Shown here: piece by piece, positions 1 to 7,647 of the stretch
Position numbering within the stretch: the stretch's first letter is position 1
Layout of the letters: the number at the start of each line of letters is the position of its first letter
Origin: Micromonospora sp. Llam0
Lineage (GTDB): Bacteria; Actinomycetota; Actinomycetes; Mycobacteriales; Micromonosporaceae
Assembly: GCF_003751085.1 (NCBI RefSeq)
Contig: NZ_RJJY01000001.1
Location: 372,001 to 436,000, forward strand
Direction: 5' to 3'
Length of the DNA: 64,000 nt
Notes under the pieces: generated by a model
The model's input: the letters and a program-made list of their open reading frames with translations, nothing else
The model's database searches: none
Told to the model about the DNA's origin: nothing
Translations under genes and position numbers: made by a program

Positions 1-60
1 ATCAGCGACAAGAAACGCCGGGCGCAGACGAAGCGTCTGCGCCGCGGCGATCCCGACTGA
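1..60 (+). CDS. C-terminal tail of an unidentified gene (partial)
   Basis: Frame 1 is open from the first base and ends at TGA 58-60, giving 19 residues that start ISDKKRRAQTKR and end in RRGDPD. The very basic, Lys/Arg-rich tail resembles the tails of ribosome-associated proteins such as the rescue factor ArfB, but 19 residues are too few to identify the family. It converges on the S8 protease gene with only 16 bp between the two stops. Coding status is an inference from the clean open frame ending in a stop. Confidence 0.35.
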   Translation: MSDKKRRAQTKRLRRGDPD

Positions 61-76
61 TCCGGTACGGGCCCGG

Positions 77-1633
77 TCAGCACCAGCAGGCGTTGGCCCA
101 GCTGTCGGTGGACCAGAAGTGCGAGCCCCAGTCACCCGGGGTCCACGATCCGGTGGACCAGAAGTGGCTCGACCAGGCGGGGTCCACCCACGACCCGGAG
201 CCGTCCCAGGACGGTGCGGTCCAGGTCGCGCCACCCCAGGTGCGGCTGGCCCAGGAGGTGCCGGTCCAGCCGTCCGCGGCCATCCGGTGGCCCAGCCAGA
301 CACCGCCGGACCAGGCGGTCCGGGCCGCGGACTGGCTGGCCCAGGCCGGGCTGCTGAACGGGCCGAAAATGCTCTGCTCGCCCTGCAACGTCACGTTGTT
401 GCGGACCACTTTGCTGGTGCCCCGGGACGCCTCGATCGGGCCGCTGCCGTCGGACCGGGTCCACTGCTGCGGCTGCCACACCGGGGTGTAGGTCAGCGCC
501 GCGTGCAGGTTGATGCTGCGCAGGCCCAGGTTCGCGCCCCCACCGGTGGGCAGGAAGGTGCCGCTCTCCACCAGCACCTGCTTGACCTCGTCCGGGGTCA
601 GCCACGGCTTGGCCTGCAGCAGCAGCGCGGCGACGGCCGAGGTGACCGCGACCGCCTGCGAGGTGCCGGTGCCCCGGAACAGGGTGCTGCCGACCCGGGC
701 GCCGGGATAGTGGTTGTCGATGTTGGAGCCCGGGTTGCGCAACGACAGCACCGATTCGCCGGGGGCCAGCAGATCCAGTTGCCGGCCGGCGGTGGCGAGG
801 TTGGTGAACGGCGCGAGCTGGTCGTCGGCGGTGGTCAGGGTGCCCTTGGTCAGACTGGCGCCGACCGAGACGACGTACGGGTTGGTCGCCGGGTTGTCCA
901 GCCGGCCGAACCCGTTGCCGTCGTTGCCGGCGGCCGCCACGACCACGATCCCGGCGTGCCACGCCTGTTCGACGGCGAAGTGCAGCGGGTCGGTCCAGAA
1001 GGCCGGGTTGCCGGCGGAGCCGTACGCCAGGTTCAGCACCCGGATCGGATGGGTGGGGTCGTGGTCGCGGTTGGCGACGACCCAGTCGACCGCCGCGATG
1101 ACCTGTGAGACGTCGACCGCGCCGTTGGCCGTACCGACCTTGACCGAGGTCAGCTTCGCCTTCGGTGCCAGTCCGCGCGCGCCGCTGGTCGGATCGTCGC
1201 CGATCAGTACACCGGCGAGGTGGGTGCCGTGCCCGTAGGTGTCGAGCCAGCGCAGATTCGTCGCCTGCGACTCGAAGGACAGGTCCGGGCCGTTGACCAG
1301 CCGGTTCGCCGGCAGGCCGGGGACCGGTACCACCCCGGTGTCGATCATCGCGATGCCGATCCCGGTGCCGTCCAGTGCCGCCGTCGCCGAGGTGTCCGCA
1401 CCGACGACGCTGCGGACGTCGGCCAGCGAGGTGCCCTGGCCGATGCCGGGGGAGCCGTTCCACAGGCTGGCGAAGTCCCCGGCCGGTACGGTGCCCGGCC
1501 GGGTCGCCAGTACGGAATCCGGCCGGGTCGCCGGCCCGCCGGCCATGGCGGCGGCGAGCGCCACGACCGTCGACAGTGCAGCGATTTGTTTTCGGTATCT
1601 GCGCTGTTCGCGCGCAACGCTCATCGTCGGCAC
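77..1633 (-). CDS. Secreted subtilisin-like S8 serine peptidase with Trp-rich C-terminal repeats
   Basis: A 518-residue secreted serine protease. The N-terminus is basic, then hydrophobic (about residues 18-32, ending in AMAGG), as in a signal peptide. The S8 triad is visible: Asp98 in AMIDTG, His135 in YGHGTH and Ser325 in GTGTSQA, with the oxyanion Asn237 in AAAGND. The serine motif lacks the usual Met and Pro (GTSMAxP). From about residue 427 to the end there is a Trp-rich stretch of WxGxxW and HFWSTxSW units ending in CWC; such repeats occur behind actinobacterial S8 domains and may bind the wall or a partner (inference). The start chosen is GTG 1633 because GGAGG lies 9 nt upstream; ATG 1624 is the alternative. 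The neighbouring genes do not indicate a substrate. Confidence 0.9.
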   Translation of the reverse strand: MPTMSVAREQRRYRKQIAALSTVVALAAAMAGGPATRPDSVLATRPGTVPAGDFASLWNGSPGIGQGTSLADVRSVVGADTSATAALDGTGIGIAMIDTGVVPVPGLPANRLVNGPDLSFESQATNLRWLDTYGHGTHLAGVLIGDDPTSGARGLAPKAKLTSVKVGTANGAVDVSQVIAAVDWVVANRDHDPTHPIRVLNLAYGSAGNPAFWTDPLHFAVEQAWHAGIVVVAAAGNDGNGFGRLDNPATNPYVVSVGASLTKGTLTTADDQLAPFTNLATAGRQLDLLAPGESVLSLRNPGSNIDNHYPGARVGSTLFRGTGTSQAVAVTSAVAALLLQAKPWLTPDEVKQVLVESGTFLPTGGGANLGLRSINLHAALTYTPVWQPQQWTRSDGSGPIEASRGTSKVVRNNVTLQGEQSIFGPFSSPAWASQSAARTAWSGGVWLGHRMAADGWTGTSWASRTWGGATWTAPSWDGSGSWVDPAWSSHFWSTGSWTPGDWGSHFWSTDSWANACWC

Positions 1634-1908
1634 CGGTGCGATCCTCCTGACGAATAACAAGATCATGGCTACCGGTGGGTCCATCCGATAGGGACGCGTC
1701 CCCGGCACCACGGTGGACATGTTACGTAGCAGAAACCTCTCGGCTGAGAACGAACATCCCCCTATCGTGCAGGACGTGCGTCGGGCCGGTGGACTCCCAT
1801 GCCCGGTGACCGACGGATAGCATCCAGTTCGGTGGTGCCGTAAGTGGAGGGCGCCGTTAACCAAGCCGACACGCCCGTCGGCCCACCAGGTCGCGGCAGG
1901 CGGGTCCG

Positions 1909-4900
1909 GTGACCCGGCACGCCGGTGGTGACGAGGGCGGTGAGAAGTACGACGTGGCGGCGACCGATCCGGTCACGGGAGCCCGTCCGCGCGCGTCCCT
2001 TGATCCATTCCTCAGACGCCAGTTGAGTCGGGCGGGGCATCCCTGCGGGGTGTTCCTGTTCGATGTCGACTTCTTCAAGACGGTCAACGACGTCTACGGC
2101 CATCTGCGCGGCGACCGGGTGCTCCGCCAGCTCGCCGAGCGGGTACGCGCCACCTGCCGGCCACAGGATGTGCTGTTCCGCTACGGCGGCGACGAATTCG
2201 TCGTAGTACTACCGCAGACCGACCGCACCGAGGCGGTCCGGCTCGCCCTGCGGCTGACCGAACGGATCCGCAGCACCGAGTTTCCCGGGGATCCGCCGCT
2301 GCACCTGACAGTCAGCCTCGGGGTGGCGAGCGCACCAGCGGACGGCACCACCGCCGAGCACCTGCTGGACCACGCCGACCGGCGCAACTACCTCGCGAAA
2401 CGGCGAGGGCGGGACAGCGCCGTCGCCGACGACGTGGAGATCGCCGACGACAGCGGCTCCCGGCTGTGGGAGCGCGACGAGGCGCTGCGCCGTACCCACG
2501 AGTTCCTGACCCGGCTGCGGGTCACCGGCCGCGGCTCGGCCCGGGTGCACGGGCAGCGGGGTGCCGGGCACACCCGTTTTCTCGCCGAGACCGCCCGACT
2601 GGCGGCGCTGCGCGGGTTCGCCGTGGTCACGGTGCCGCCCGAACCGGAGCCCCTGCCGCTGCCGGTCTTCGCCGACCAGGTGCTGCTGATCGCCGACCTG
2701 GCCGCCGTCGACCGGGTCCCGCAGCTGCTGCGGGTCTGGTCCCGCCCACGGCTGCTGCCCGCCGTGCTCGGGCTGGTCCAGGCCAGCACCGAGACGGCCG
2801 GCCCGGTCCGGCCGTCCGGTCCCGCCGGTGCCGGCGAGCCGGTCTCGGTGACCGGCCCCGGACCGCTGCCCGGTGTCGGTCCGTCCGGGGTGCAGCTGCC
2901 GGAGCTGGAGCAGATCGAGCTCGCCCCGTGGTCGCCGACGACGACCCGGATCTGGTTGCGGACCGCGCTGCGCGGCGAACCCAGCCGGACCCTGGTGAAC
3001 TGGTTCGTCCGACAGACCGGTGGGCTGCCGGCCGCCGCCGACCGGGAACTCGACCGGGTGCGTAGCCGCCGTGGCCTGGTCGGTTCCGGCACCGGCGGCT
3101 GGACGTTGAGCCCGGACCTGCTCGGCCGGCCACGGCGGCGGGTACGGCTGCCGGCCCCGCTGACCCCGCTGATCGGCCGGGACCGCGACGTCGCCCGGAT
3201 CGACGCGCTGCTGGCGACCAGCCGGCTGGTCACGCTCGTCGGGGCCGGCGGGATCGGCAAGACCCGGCTGTCGCTGTCGGTGGCCGCCGGCGTCGCGGCC
3301 CGGTTCGACGACGGAGTGTGCTTCGTGGCGCTGGCGGCCTGCCGCACCGCGACGGAGGTGCTCACCGCGGTGGCCGCCGCGCTGGACATGTCGGTGCGCG
3401 CCGGGCAGTCGGTGCTGGACGCGGTGGTCGACCACCTCGCGGACAGCGAGCTGCTGCTGGTGCTGGACAATCTGGAGCAGGCGCTGGCCGCCGGCCCGCC
3501 GTTGGGCCAGCTGCTGGCTGCCGCCGGGCGCGTCCGGGTGCTGGCCACCAGCCGGGAGCCGTTGGGGATCTACGGCGAACAGGTCTACCGGGTGCCGCCG
3601 CTGCCGCTGCCCCGGCTCGACGACCTGCCGCGCGGGGCGTCGGCCGCCGCCCGCGCGGTGGCGCAGCATCCGGCGATCGCCCTGTTCGACCAGCTCGCCC
3701 GGGCGGCCGACGCGGACTTCCGGCTGACCGCCGACGCGCTGCCGGCGGTCGCCGAGCTGTGCCGGCGGCTGGACGGCCTGCCGCTGGCGATCGAGCTGGC
3801 CGCCGCGCGTACCGACCAGTTGAGCCCGGCGGCGCTGCTGGACCGGCTCGGCCCGCATCTGGACCCGCTGGGCCCCGGGCCACGTGACCGGCCGGCCCGC
3901 CAGCGGACCCTGCACGGCACCGTCGACTGGAGTTTCGGCCTGCTGGAGCCGGCGCACCGGGACGTCTTCACCGCAGCGGCCGTCTTCACCGCCGAGCCGA
4001 CGGCAGCTGCGGTGGCCGCCGTCGCCGGCCTGGGGTCGCCGGCCGGGGCCGGGCCGGTGGCCGTCGACGACGTCGCCGAAGCGTTGGAGGCGCTGGTCCG
4101 CAAGAGCCTGGTGGTGGCGGTGACCGGGCGGGGCGGGACCCGCCGGTACGCGATGCTGAACACCATCCAGGCCCGGGCCCGGCAGCTGTGCACCGCTGGG
4201 CAGCGGGCCCGGCAGCTGCGCAACCATCTGGCGTACTGCGCCGGGCTGGCGGATCGGGCGGCCGCCGGGATGGCCGGGCCGGAGCAGAGCCGCTGGGCCG
4301 ACGAGCTCGACCAGGAATACCCGGACCTGCGGGCCGCGCTGGAGCATGCGCTCGCCGCCGACGACCTGGTCACCGCGACCCGGCTGTGCCTCGGGCTGTG
4401 GCGGTACTGGCGCAACGGCAACCAGATCCGTGACGGCCGCCAGTGGCTCGACCGGCTGCTCTGCGCCCCTGCCGGGTTGGCCGTGGAGCACCGCCGCCAG
4501 CTGCTCTATCCGGCGGCGGTGCTGGCCGCCACCCAGGACGACACCGCCACCGCCGCCCGACTCGGCGGGGAGTGCCTGCGCCTCACCGAGCAGGCCGGCG
4601 ACGCCGAAGGCGTGGCGCAGGCCCGCAACATCCTCGGCGTCGCGGCGATGCTCGCCGGCCGGTACGACGAGGCCGGCGAACACTTCCGGTACGGCCTGGA
4701 GGTGTGGCGCGAGCTCGGGGCGAAGCCCGGCATGGCGATCGCGCTCGGCAACCTCGCCAAGGTCTGCCTGCGGGCCGGTGACATCGCCGACGCCGACTGG
4801 CACATCAACCAGTGCCTGGCGCTGGAGCGGGAGGCCGGCAACAGTCGCGGCGTACTGCTCGGGTTGACCTGTCTGGCCGAGATCCTGCTCGCCCGGCCGG

Positions 4901-5394
4901 ACCCGGCCGGTGCGGCCGCCGTGGCCCGGGAGGCGCTCGACCTGGCCACCGGGCTGGGGGACCTGTTCGGCGAGGCGGTCGCGCTGCACCATCTCGGCCA
5001 GTGCGAGCTGGCCGGCGGGGACCGGCCGGCCGCGCTGCGGTTGTTCGTCGCGGCCCTGGAACGGCGGTTCGAGCTGGGCGACCGGGCGGACCTGTCCACC
5101 TCGTTGGAGACGGTGGCCGAGGTGACCGTCGACGACGATCCGGCCCTGGCGGTACGGATCCTCGCCGCGGTCGACTCGCTGCGGTACCGGTTCGGTCTGG
5201 TCGCGCCGGTGGCGGTGCAGCGGCGGCGGGACGCCGCCCTGGCCGCCGCCCGGCGTGCGTTGAGCGCTGACTCGTTCGACGTCGCCTGGTACACGGGTGT
5301 GGCCACCCCGCTGGACCTGGTAGTCGACCAGGCACTGGACTGCGCACCGGAGGGACCCCGGGACCCGGCCACGGTGCTAGGGTCCCGGGGGTGA
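1909..5394 (+). CDS. GGDEF diguanylate cyclase fused to an NB-ARC-type ATPase and TPR region
   Basis: A predicted 1161-residue cytoplasmic signalling protein. Residues about 25-165 are a GGDEF domain: FDVDFFKTVND metal/substrate motif at 51-61, RYGGDEF active site at 91-97, and the inhibitory-site RxxD (RPQD, 84-87) five residues before GGDEF, so c-di-GMP synthesis with product inhibition is plausible. A degenerate P-loop-like stretch follows (GQRGAGHTR, Lys replaced). Residues from about 425 form an NB-ARC/AfsR-like ATPase with Walker A GAGGIGKT near 445, a Walker B-like LLLVLDN near 515 and a GLPLAIELAA motif. The rest is Ala/Leu-rich helical TPR-like sequence. No DNA-binding domain is visible. 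The start is uncertain: GTG 1909 gives the longest frame, GTG 1953 is possible, and neither has a clear ribosome-binding site. It overlaps the next gene by 4 bp (GTGA). Confidence 0.85.
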   Translation: MTRHAGGDEGGEKYDVAATDPVTGARPRASLDPFLRRQLSRAGHPCGVFLFDVDFFKTVNDVYGHLRGDRVLRQLAERVRATCRPQDVLFRYGGDEFVVVLPQTDRTEAVRLALRLTERIRSTEFPGDPPLHLTVSLGVASAPADGTTAEHLLDHADRRNYLAKRRGRDSAVADDVEIADDSGSRLWERDEALRRTHEFLTRLRVTGRGSARVHGQRGAGHTRFLAETARLAALRGFAVVTVPPEPEPLPLPVFADQVLLIADLAAVDRVPQLLRVWSRPRLLPAVLGLVQASTETAGPVRPSGPAGAGEPVSVTGPGPLPGVGPSGVQLPELEQIELAPWSPTTTRIWLRTALRGEPSRTLVNWFVRQTGGLPAAADRELDRVRSRRGLVGSGTGGWTLSPDLLGRPRRRVRLPAPLTPLIGRDRDVARIDALLATSRLVTLVGAGGIGKTRLSLSVAAGVAARFDDGVCFVALAACRTATEVLTAVAAALDMSVRAGQSVLDAVVDHLADSELLLVLDNLEQALAAGPPLGQLLAAAGRVRVLATSREPLGIYGEQVYRVPPLPLPRLDDLPRGASAAARAVAQHPAIALFDQLARAADADFRLTADALPAVAELCRRLDGLPLAIELAAARTDQLSPAALLDRLGPHLDPLGPGPRDRPARQRTLHGTVDWSFGLLEPAHRDVFTAAAVFTAEPTAAAVAAVAGLGSPAGAGPVAVDDVAEALEALVRKSLVVAVTGRGGTRRYAMLNTIQARARQLCTAGQRARQLRNHLAYCAGLADRAAAGMAGPEQSRWADELDQEYPDLRAALEHALAADDLVTATRLCLGLWRYWRNGNQIRDGRQWLDRLLCAPAGLAVEHRRQLLYPAAVLAATQDDTATAARLGGECLRLTEQAGDAEGVAQARNILGVAAMLAGRYDEAGEHFRYGLEVWRELGAKPGMAIALGNLAKVCLRAGDIADADWHINQCLALEREAGNSRGVLLGLTCLAEILLARPDPAGAAAVAREALDLATGLGDLFGEAVALHHLGQCELAGGDRPAALRLFVAALERRFELGDRADLSTSLETVAEVTVDDDPALAVRILAAVDSLRYRFGLVAPVAVQRRRDAALAAARRALSADSFDVAWYTGVATPLDLVVDQALDCAPEGPRDPATVLGSRG

Positions 5395-5900
5395 TCGAAG
5401 CAGCTGTCCACCTTGCCGCCCAACCCCGTCTCGACACCCTGGTCACCGAGTGGCGCTCCGAGACGCAGCGGCTGCGTACCGACTATGCCGGCACCGCGTG
5501 GCTGGGTGACCGCCCGGCGGACGACACCGGCCTGGCCGGCCCCGACTACACCCGCCGGGGCGTGGACGTGCAGCTGTTCCTGCCGGACACCCACTGGTAC
5601 GCCGTCGACGCCCTGGACGACGTGGAGATCCAGGTGACCGGCGGGCTGGTGCAGGTGGCCGCCACCGCCCGGCAGACTCAGGGGCTGGTCGGCGCGCTCG
5701 CCGCGCCGACGGTGGACTTCTTCGAGCACCCCGACGGCGAACCCGGCGTCGGGATCTGCCTGTCCCTGCGCGGTGAGATCTGGTCCAACCTGGGGCTGTC
5801 CTACCGGGTGAGCGTGCTCTGCCGGCCGGACGCGGTGCTGCGGTCCGGTGGGCGGGTCGACGACGAGCCGGCCGACGACGAGCCGGCCGCCGGGGACTGA
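5391..5900 (+). CDS. Conserved-looking protein of unknown function
   Basis: A 169-residue soluble protein without a signal peptide or membrane segment. The GTG start overlaps the stop of the GGDEF/NB-ARC/TPR gene (GTGA), so the two are likely translated together. The middle is a mix of strand-like segments (VDVQLFLPD, VEIQVTGGLVQVAA, SYRVSVLC), and the C-terminus ends in an acidic DDEPADDEPAAGD repeat. I recognise no family or catalytic motif. Tight coupling suggests a partner role for the upstream signalling protein, which is inference only. Confidence 0.7.
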   Translation: MIEAAVHLAAQPRLDTLVTEWRSETQRLRTDYAGTAWLGDRPADDTGLAGPDYTRRGVDVQLFLPDTHWYAVDALDDVEIQVTGGLVQVAATARQTQGLVGALAAPTVDFFEHPDGEPGVGICLSLRGEIWSNLGLSYRVSVLCRPDAVLRSGGRVDDEPADDEPAAGD

Positions 5901-5951
5901 CCGGGCCGGACCTGGCGGGTCGGCCTACCCGGGCCGGCCTACCCTGGTCGG

Positions 5952-6854
5952 GTGGTGACCGACACCCTGCTCGACCGGGCCACCTGGACCCGGCGCCGCG
6001 ACGCGCACGCCGAGCGCGTCGACCGGCTGGTGGGCGGGCACCTGGAGCGCCGCCGCAGGGGTGAGCCGCATCCGGTCGCGGACTTCCTGTTCACCTACTA
6101 CGCGTACCGGCCGGCGCAGTTGCGTCGCTGGCATCCGGGGGCGGGGGTGCGGCTCGCCGACACCGAGCCGACGCAGTGGGGCCGGGACTACCGGGCGGTC
6201 CCGATCGGCGACGGGGTGGCGGTCACAGTGGACACCGCCGGGCTGCTGGCCCGGCGCGGCGAGTTCGTCATCTGGGTACGGGATCTGCTGGCCCGCACCG
6301 CGGCCCGGCCGGCGCACCTGGGCTGCTTCGGCCTGCACGAGTGGGCGATGGTCTACCGGCAGCCCGCCGAGGAGGTTCGCCACCACCGGTGGCCGCTGCG
6401 GATGAGTCCGGCCGGTGTCGCCGAGTTCGTCGACAGCCAGCGGATCCGGTGCAGCCATTTCGACGCATACCGATTCTTCACGCCGACGGCGCGGCCGCTG
6501 AACCTGCTTTCCCCGCAGCGCTCCAACCAGGCCGACTTCGAACAACCGGGCTGTCTGCATGCCAACATGGATCTGTACAAGTGGTCCTTTCGGCTGAGTC
6601 CGCTGGTCCCCGGTGAGCTGGTGGTGGACTGCTTCGAGCTGGCTCGTGACATCCGGGACCTGGACATGCGGGCCAGTCCGTACGACCTGCGGGAGCTGGG
6701 CTACCCGCCGGTGCGGATCGAGACTGCGGCGGGTCGGGTCGAGTACGTGACGATGCAGCGGGATTTCGCCGAGCGGGCCGCAGGACTGCGGGACCGCCTG
6801 TTGCGGTGTATCGCCCGATTCGATGGGTTTGGTCAGTCGGATCAGCCGAACTGA
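5952..6854 (+). CDS. Putative 3-methyladenine DNA glycosylase (actinobacterial type)
   Basis: A 300-residue protein resembling the actinobacterial family usually annotated as 3-methyladenine DNA glycosylase, with the family-like TYYAYRPAQLRRWHPG segment near residues 36-52 and a conserved core around LGCFGLHEWAMVYR and GCLHANMDLYKW. It has no signal peptide and looks soluble. The biochemical function of this family is inferred by annotation tradition rather than by motifs I can point to, so the name should be held loosely. Starts GTG 5952 and GTG 5955 are both possible. The 190 bp downstream carry the thiopeptide promoter, so this gene is the boundary of that cluster. Confidence 0.65.
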   Translation: MVTDTLLDRATWTRRRDAHAERVDRLVGGHLERRRRGEPHPVADFLFTYYAYRPAQLRRWHPGAGVRLADTEPTQWGRDYRAVPIGDGVAVTVDTAGLLARRGEFVIWVRDLLARTAARPAHLGCFGLHEWAMVYRQPAEEVRHHRWPLRMSPAGVAEFVDSQRIRCSHFDAYRFFTPTARPLNLLSPQRSNQADFEQPGCLHANMDLYKWSFRLSPLVPGELVVDCFELARDIRDLDMRASPYDLRELGYPPVRIETAAGRVEYVTMQRDFAERAAGLRDRLLRCIARFDGFGQSDQPN

Positions 6855-6934
6855 CATTTCCGACCCTCCATCAGCTTTCTGTGCCAATCGTGGCCGGCTG
6901 CTGACCGCTGCCCTAATTCAGCCAACTCCAATGG

Positions 6935-6963
6935 TTGACCGGACCTAGACGTTCAACTAATCT
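6935..6963 (+). promoter_or_regulatory. Sigma-70-type promoter of the thiopeptide operon
   Basis: TTGACC (6935-6940) and TAATCT (6958-6963) are separated by exactly 17 bp, close to the housekeeping consensus, about 85 bp upstream of the first precursor gene. The spacer contains GACGTTCAA (6948-6956), which is also found upstream of the ArsR-type regulator at 22561, and an inverted copy GAACGTC lies at 6983-6989. These are candidate operator elements. Confidence 0.6.
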
Positions 6964-7047
6964 CAAGCGCAGCAACAAGCTAGAACGTCAGGTGGAAGTC
7001 AAGGAGCGGCCCAGCGAACGGCTCCCGGGCCGACAAGGAGGTGCGCG

Positions 7048-7236
7048 ATGTTGGCGGAACTGTCGACGACCTGGGATGCCACCCAGGACTACGACCTGGA
7101 CATCGACGTGGACGGGCTGGACCTCGGGCCACTCACCGTCACCGCGATGCGGGACTCGGTGGCACTGCCCGAGACCGGGGCGTCCTCGGCCGGCGACGGC
7201 GGTCGGGCCTCCTGCTCCTGCTGCTACGTCACCTGA
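7048..7236 (+). CDS. Thiopeptide precursor peptide 1 (lactazole-type leader)
   Basis: A 62-residue RiPP precursor. The leader is acidic (YDLDIDVDGLDL) and ends with LTVTAMRDSVALPETGA, closely matching my recollection of the lactazole precursor LazA leader (...RDTVALPENGA before the first core Ser). If cleavage follows that Ala, the core is 17 residues: SSAGDGGRASCSCCYVT. Ser46 would supply one dehydroalanine of the pyridine, and Ser55 (before Cys56) or Ser57 (before Cys58) the other. The core has only three Cys, all near the end, and contains Asp and Arg, unlike typical azole-dense thiopeptides. AAGGAG lies at 7035-7040, 7 nt before the ATG. It is the first gene of the operon. Confidence 0.88.
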   Translation: MLAELSTTWDATQDYDLDIDVDGLDLGPLTVTAMRDSVALPETGASSAGDGGRASCSCCYVT

Positions 7237-7239
7237 TCC

Positions 7240-7263
7240 ACCGGCGCCACCGTCGGCGCCGGT
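7240..7263 (+). other. Hairpin between the two precursor genes
   Basis: ACCGGCGCC (7240-7248) and GGCGCCGGT (7255-7263) form a perfect 9-bp stem with a 6-nt loop just after the stop of precursor gene 1. There is no T-tract, so it is more likely an RNA processing or stability element than a full terminator. Confidence 0.4.
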
Positions 7264-7316
7264 CACCGACGTCCTCGCCGACCGTGCGGGGCGAACCTCT
7301 CCGAAAGGTGCATCAC

Positions 7317-7505
7317 ATGTCCGACGAAATCATCGACGTCGAAGACCTCGAGCTGGACGAGCTGTCGGTCAGCTCCATCCGCGACTCGGCCGCGCTGCCC
7401 GAGACCGGTGCCTCCTCCGGCTCGTCGAGCTGCAGCTCCAGCTCCTGCTGCGGCGCCAGCTCCTGCTGCGCCTCCTGCGCCGAGGTCGAGCAGTCGGCGC
7501 TCTGA
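7317..7505 (+). CDS. Thiopeptide precursor peptide 2 (Ser/Cys-rich core)
   Basis: A 62-residue precursor paralogous to precursor 1. The leader is acidic (IIDVEDLELDELSVSSIRD) and ends SAALPETGA at residue 32. The remaining 30 residues are the presumed core: it starts SSGSSSC, contains 14 Ser and 6 Cys, and ends ASCAEVEQSAL. The Ser53-Cys54-Ala-Glu segment aligns with the Ser12-Cys13-Ala-Gln segment I recall at the pyridine position of lactazole. That pairing (core Ser1 with core Ser21) would give a very large macrocycle; Ser43-Cys44 (core Ser11) would give a conventional 29-membered ring. The ribosome-binding site GAAAGG lies at 7303-7308. Each precursor gene has its own ribosome-binding site. 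Confidence 0.9.
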   Translation: MSDEIIDVEDLELDELSVSSIRDSAALPETGASSGSSSCSSSSCCGASSCCASCAEVEQSAL

Positions 7506-7594
7506 CGCCAACCACCGCCCCGACCGAGGGCACCACCGGCAGTGTCAGGGATTGCCGGTAGCCGAGGCAGGGCGAATCACGTCAGTTCGATCGA

Positions 7595-7623
7595 GCGGAG
7601 GGGGCGCGGTGCGCCCCCTCCGC
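7595..7623 (+). terminator. Strong hairpin (attenuator) after the precursor genes
   Basis: GCGGAGGGGGCGC (7595-7607) pairs perfectly with GCGCCCCCTCCGC (7611-7623) around a 3-nt loop. It sits between precursor 2 and the exporter gene and lacks a T-tract. Such hairpins after RiPP precursor genes commonly limit read-through and protect the short precursor transcript, so precursor outnumbers enzymes; that role is inferred. Confidence 0.6.
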
Positions 7624-7647
7624 GCGTCACATGCCCAAGGAGTGCTC

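Noticed and set aside
2209..4992. Very long open frame on the minus strand opposite the GGDEF/NB-ARC/TPR gene
   Set aside because: Its product is Gly/Arg/Gln/Pro-rich without domains, the expected mirror of a high-GC coding frame; the plus-strand product has clear motifs.
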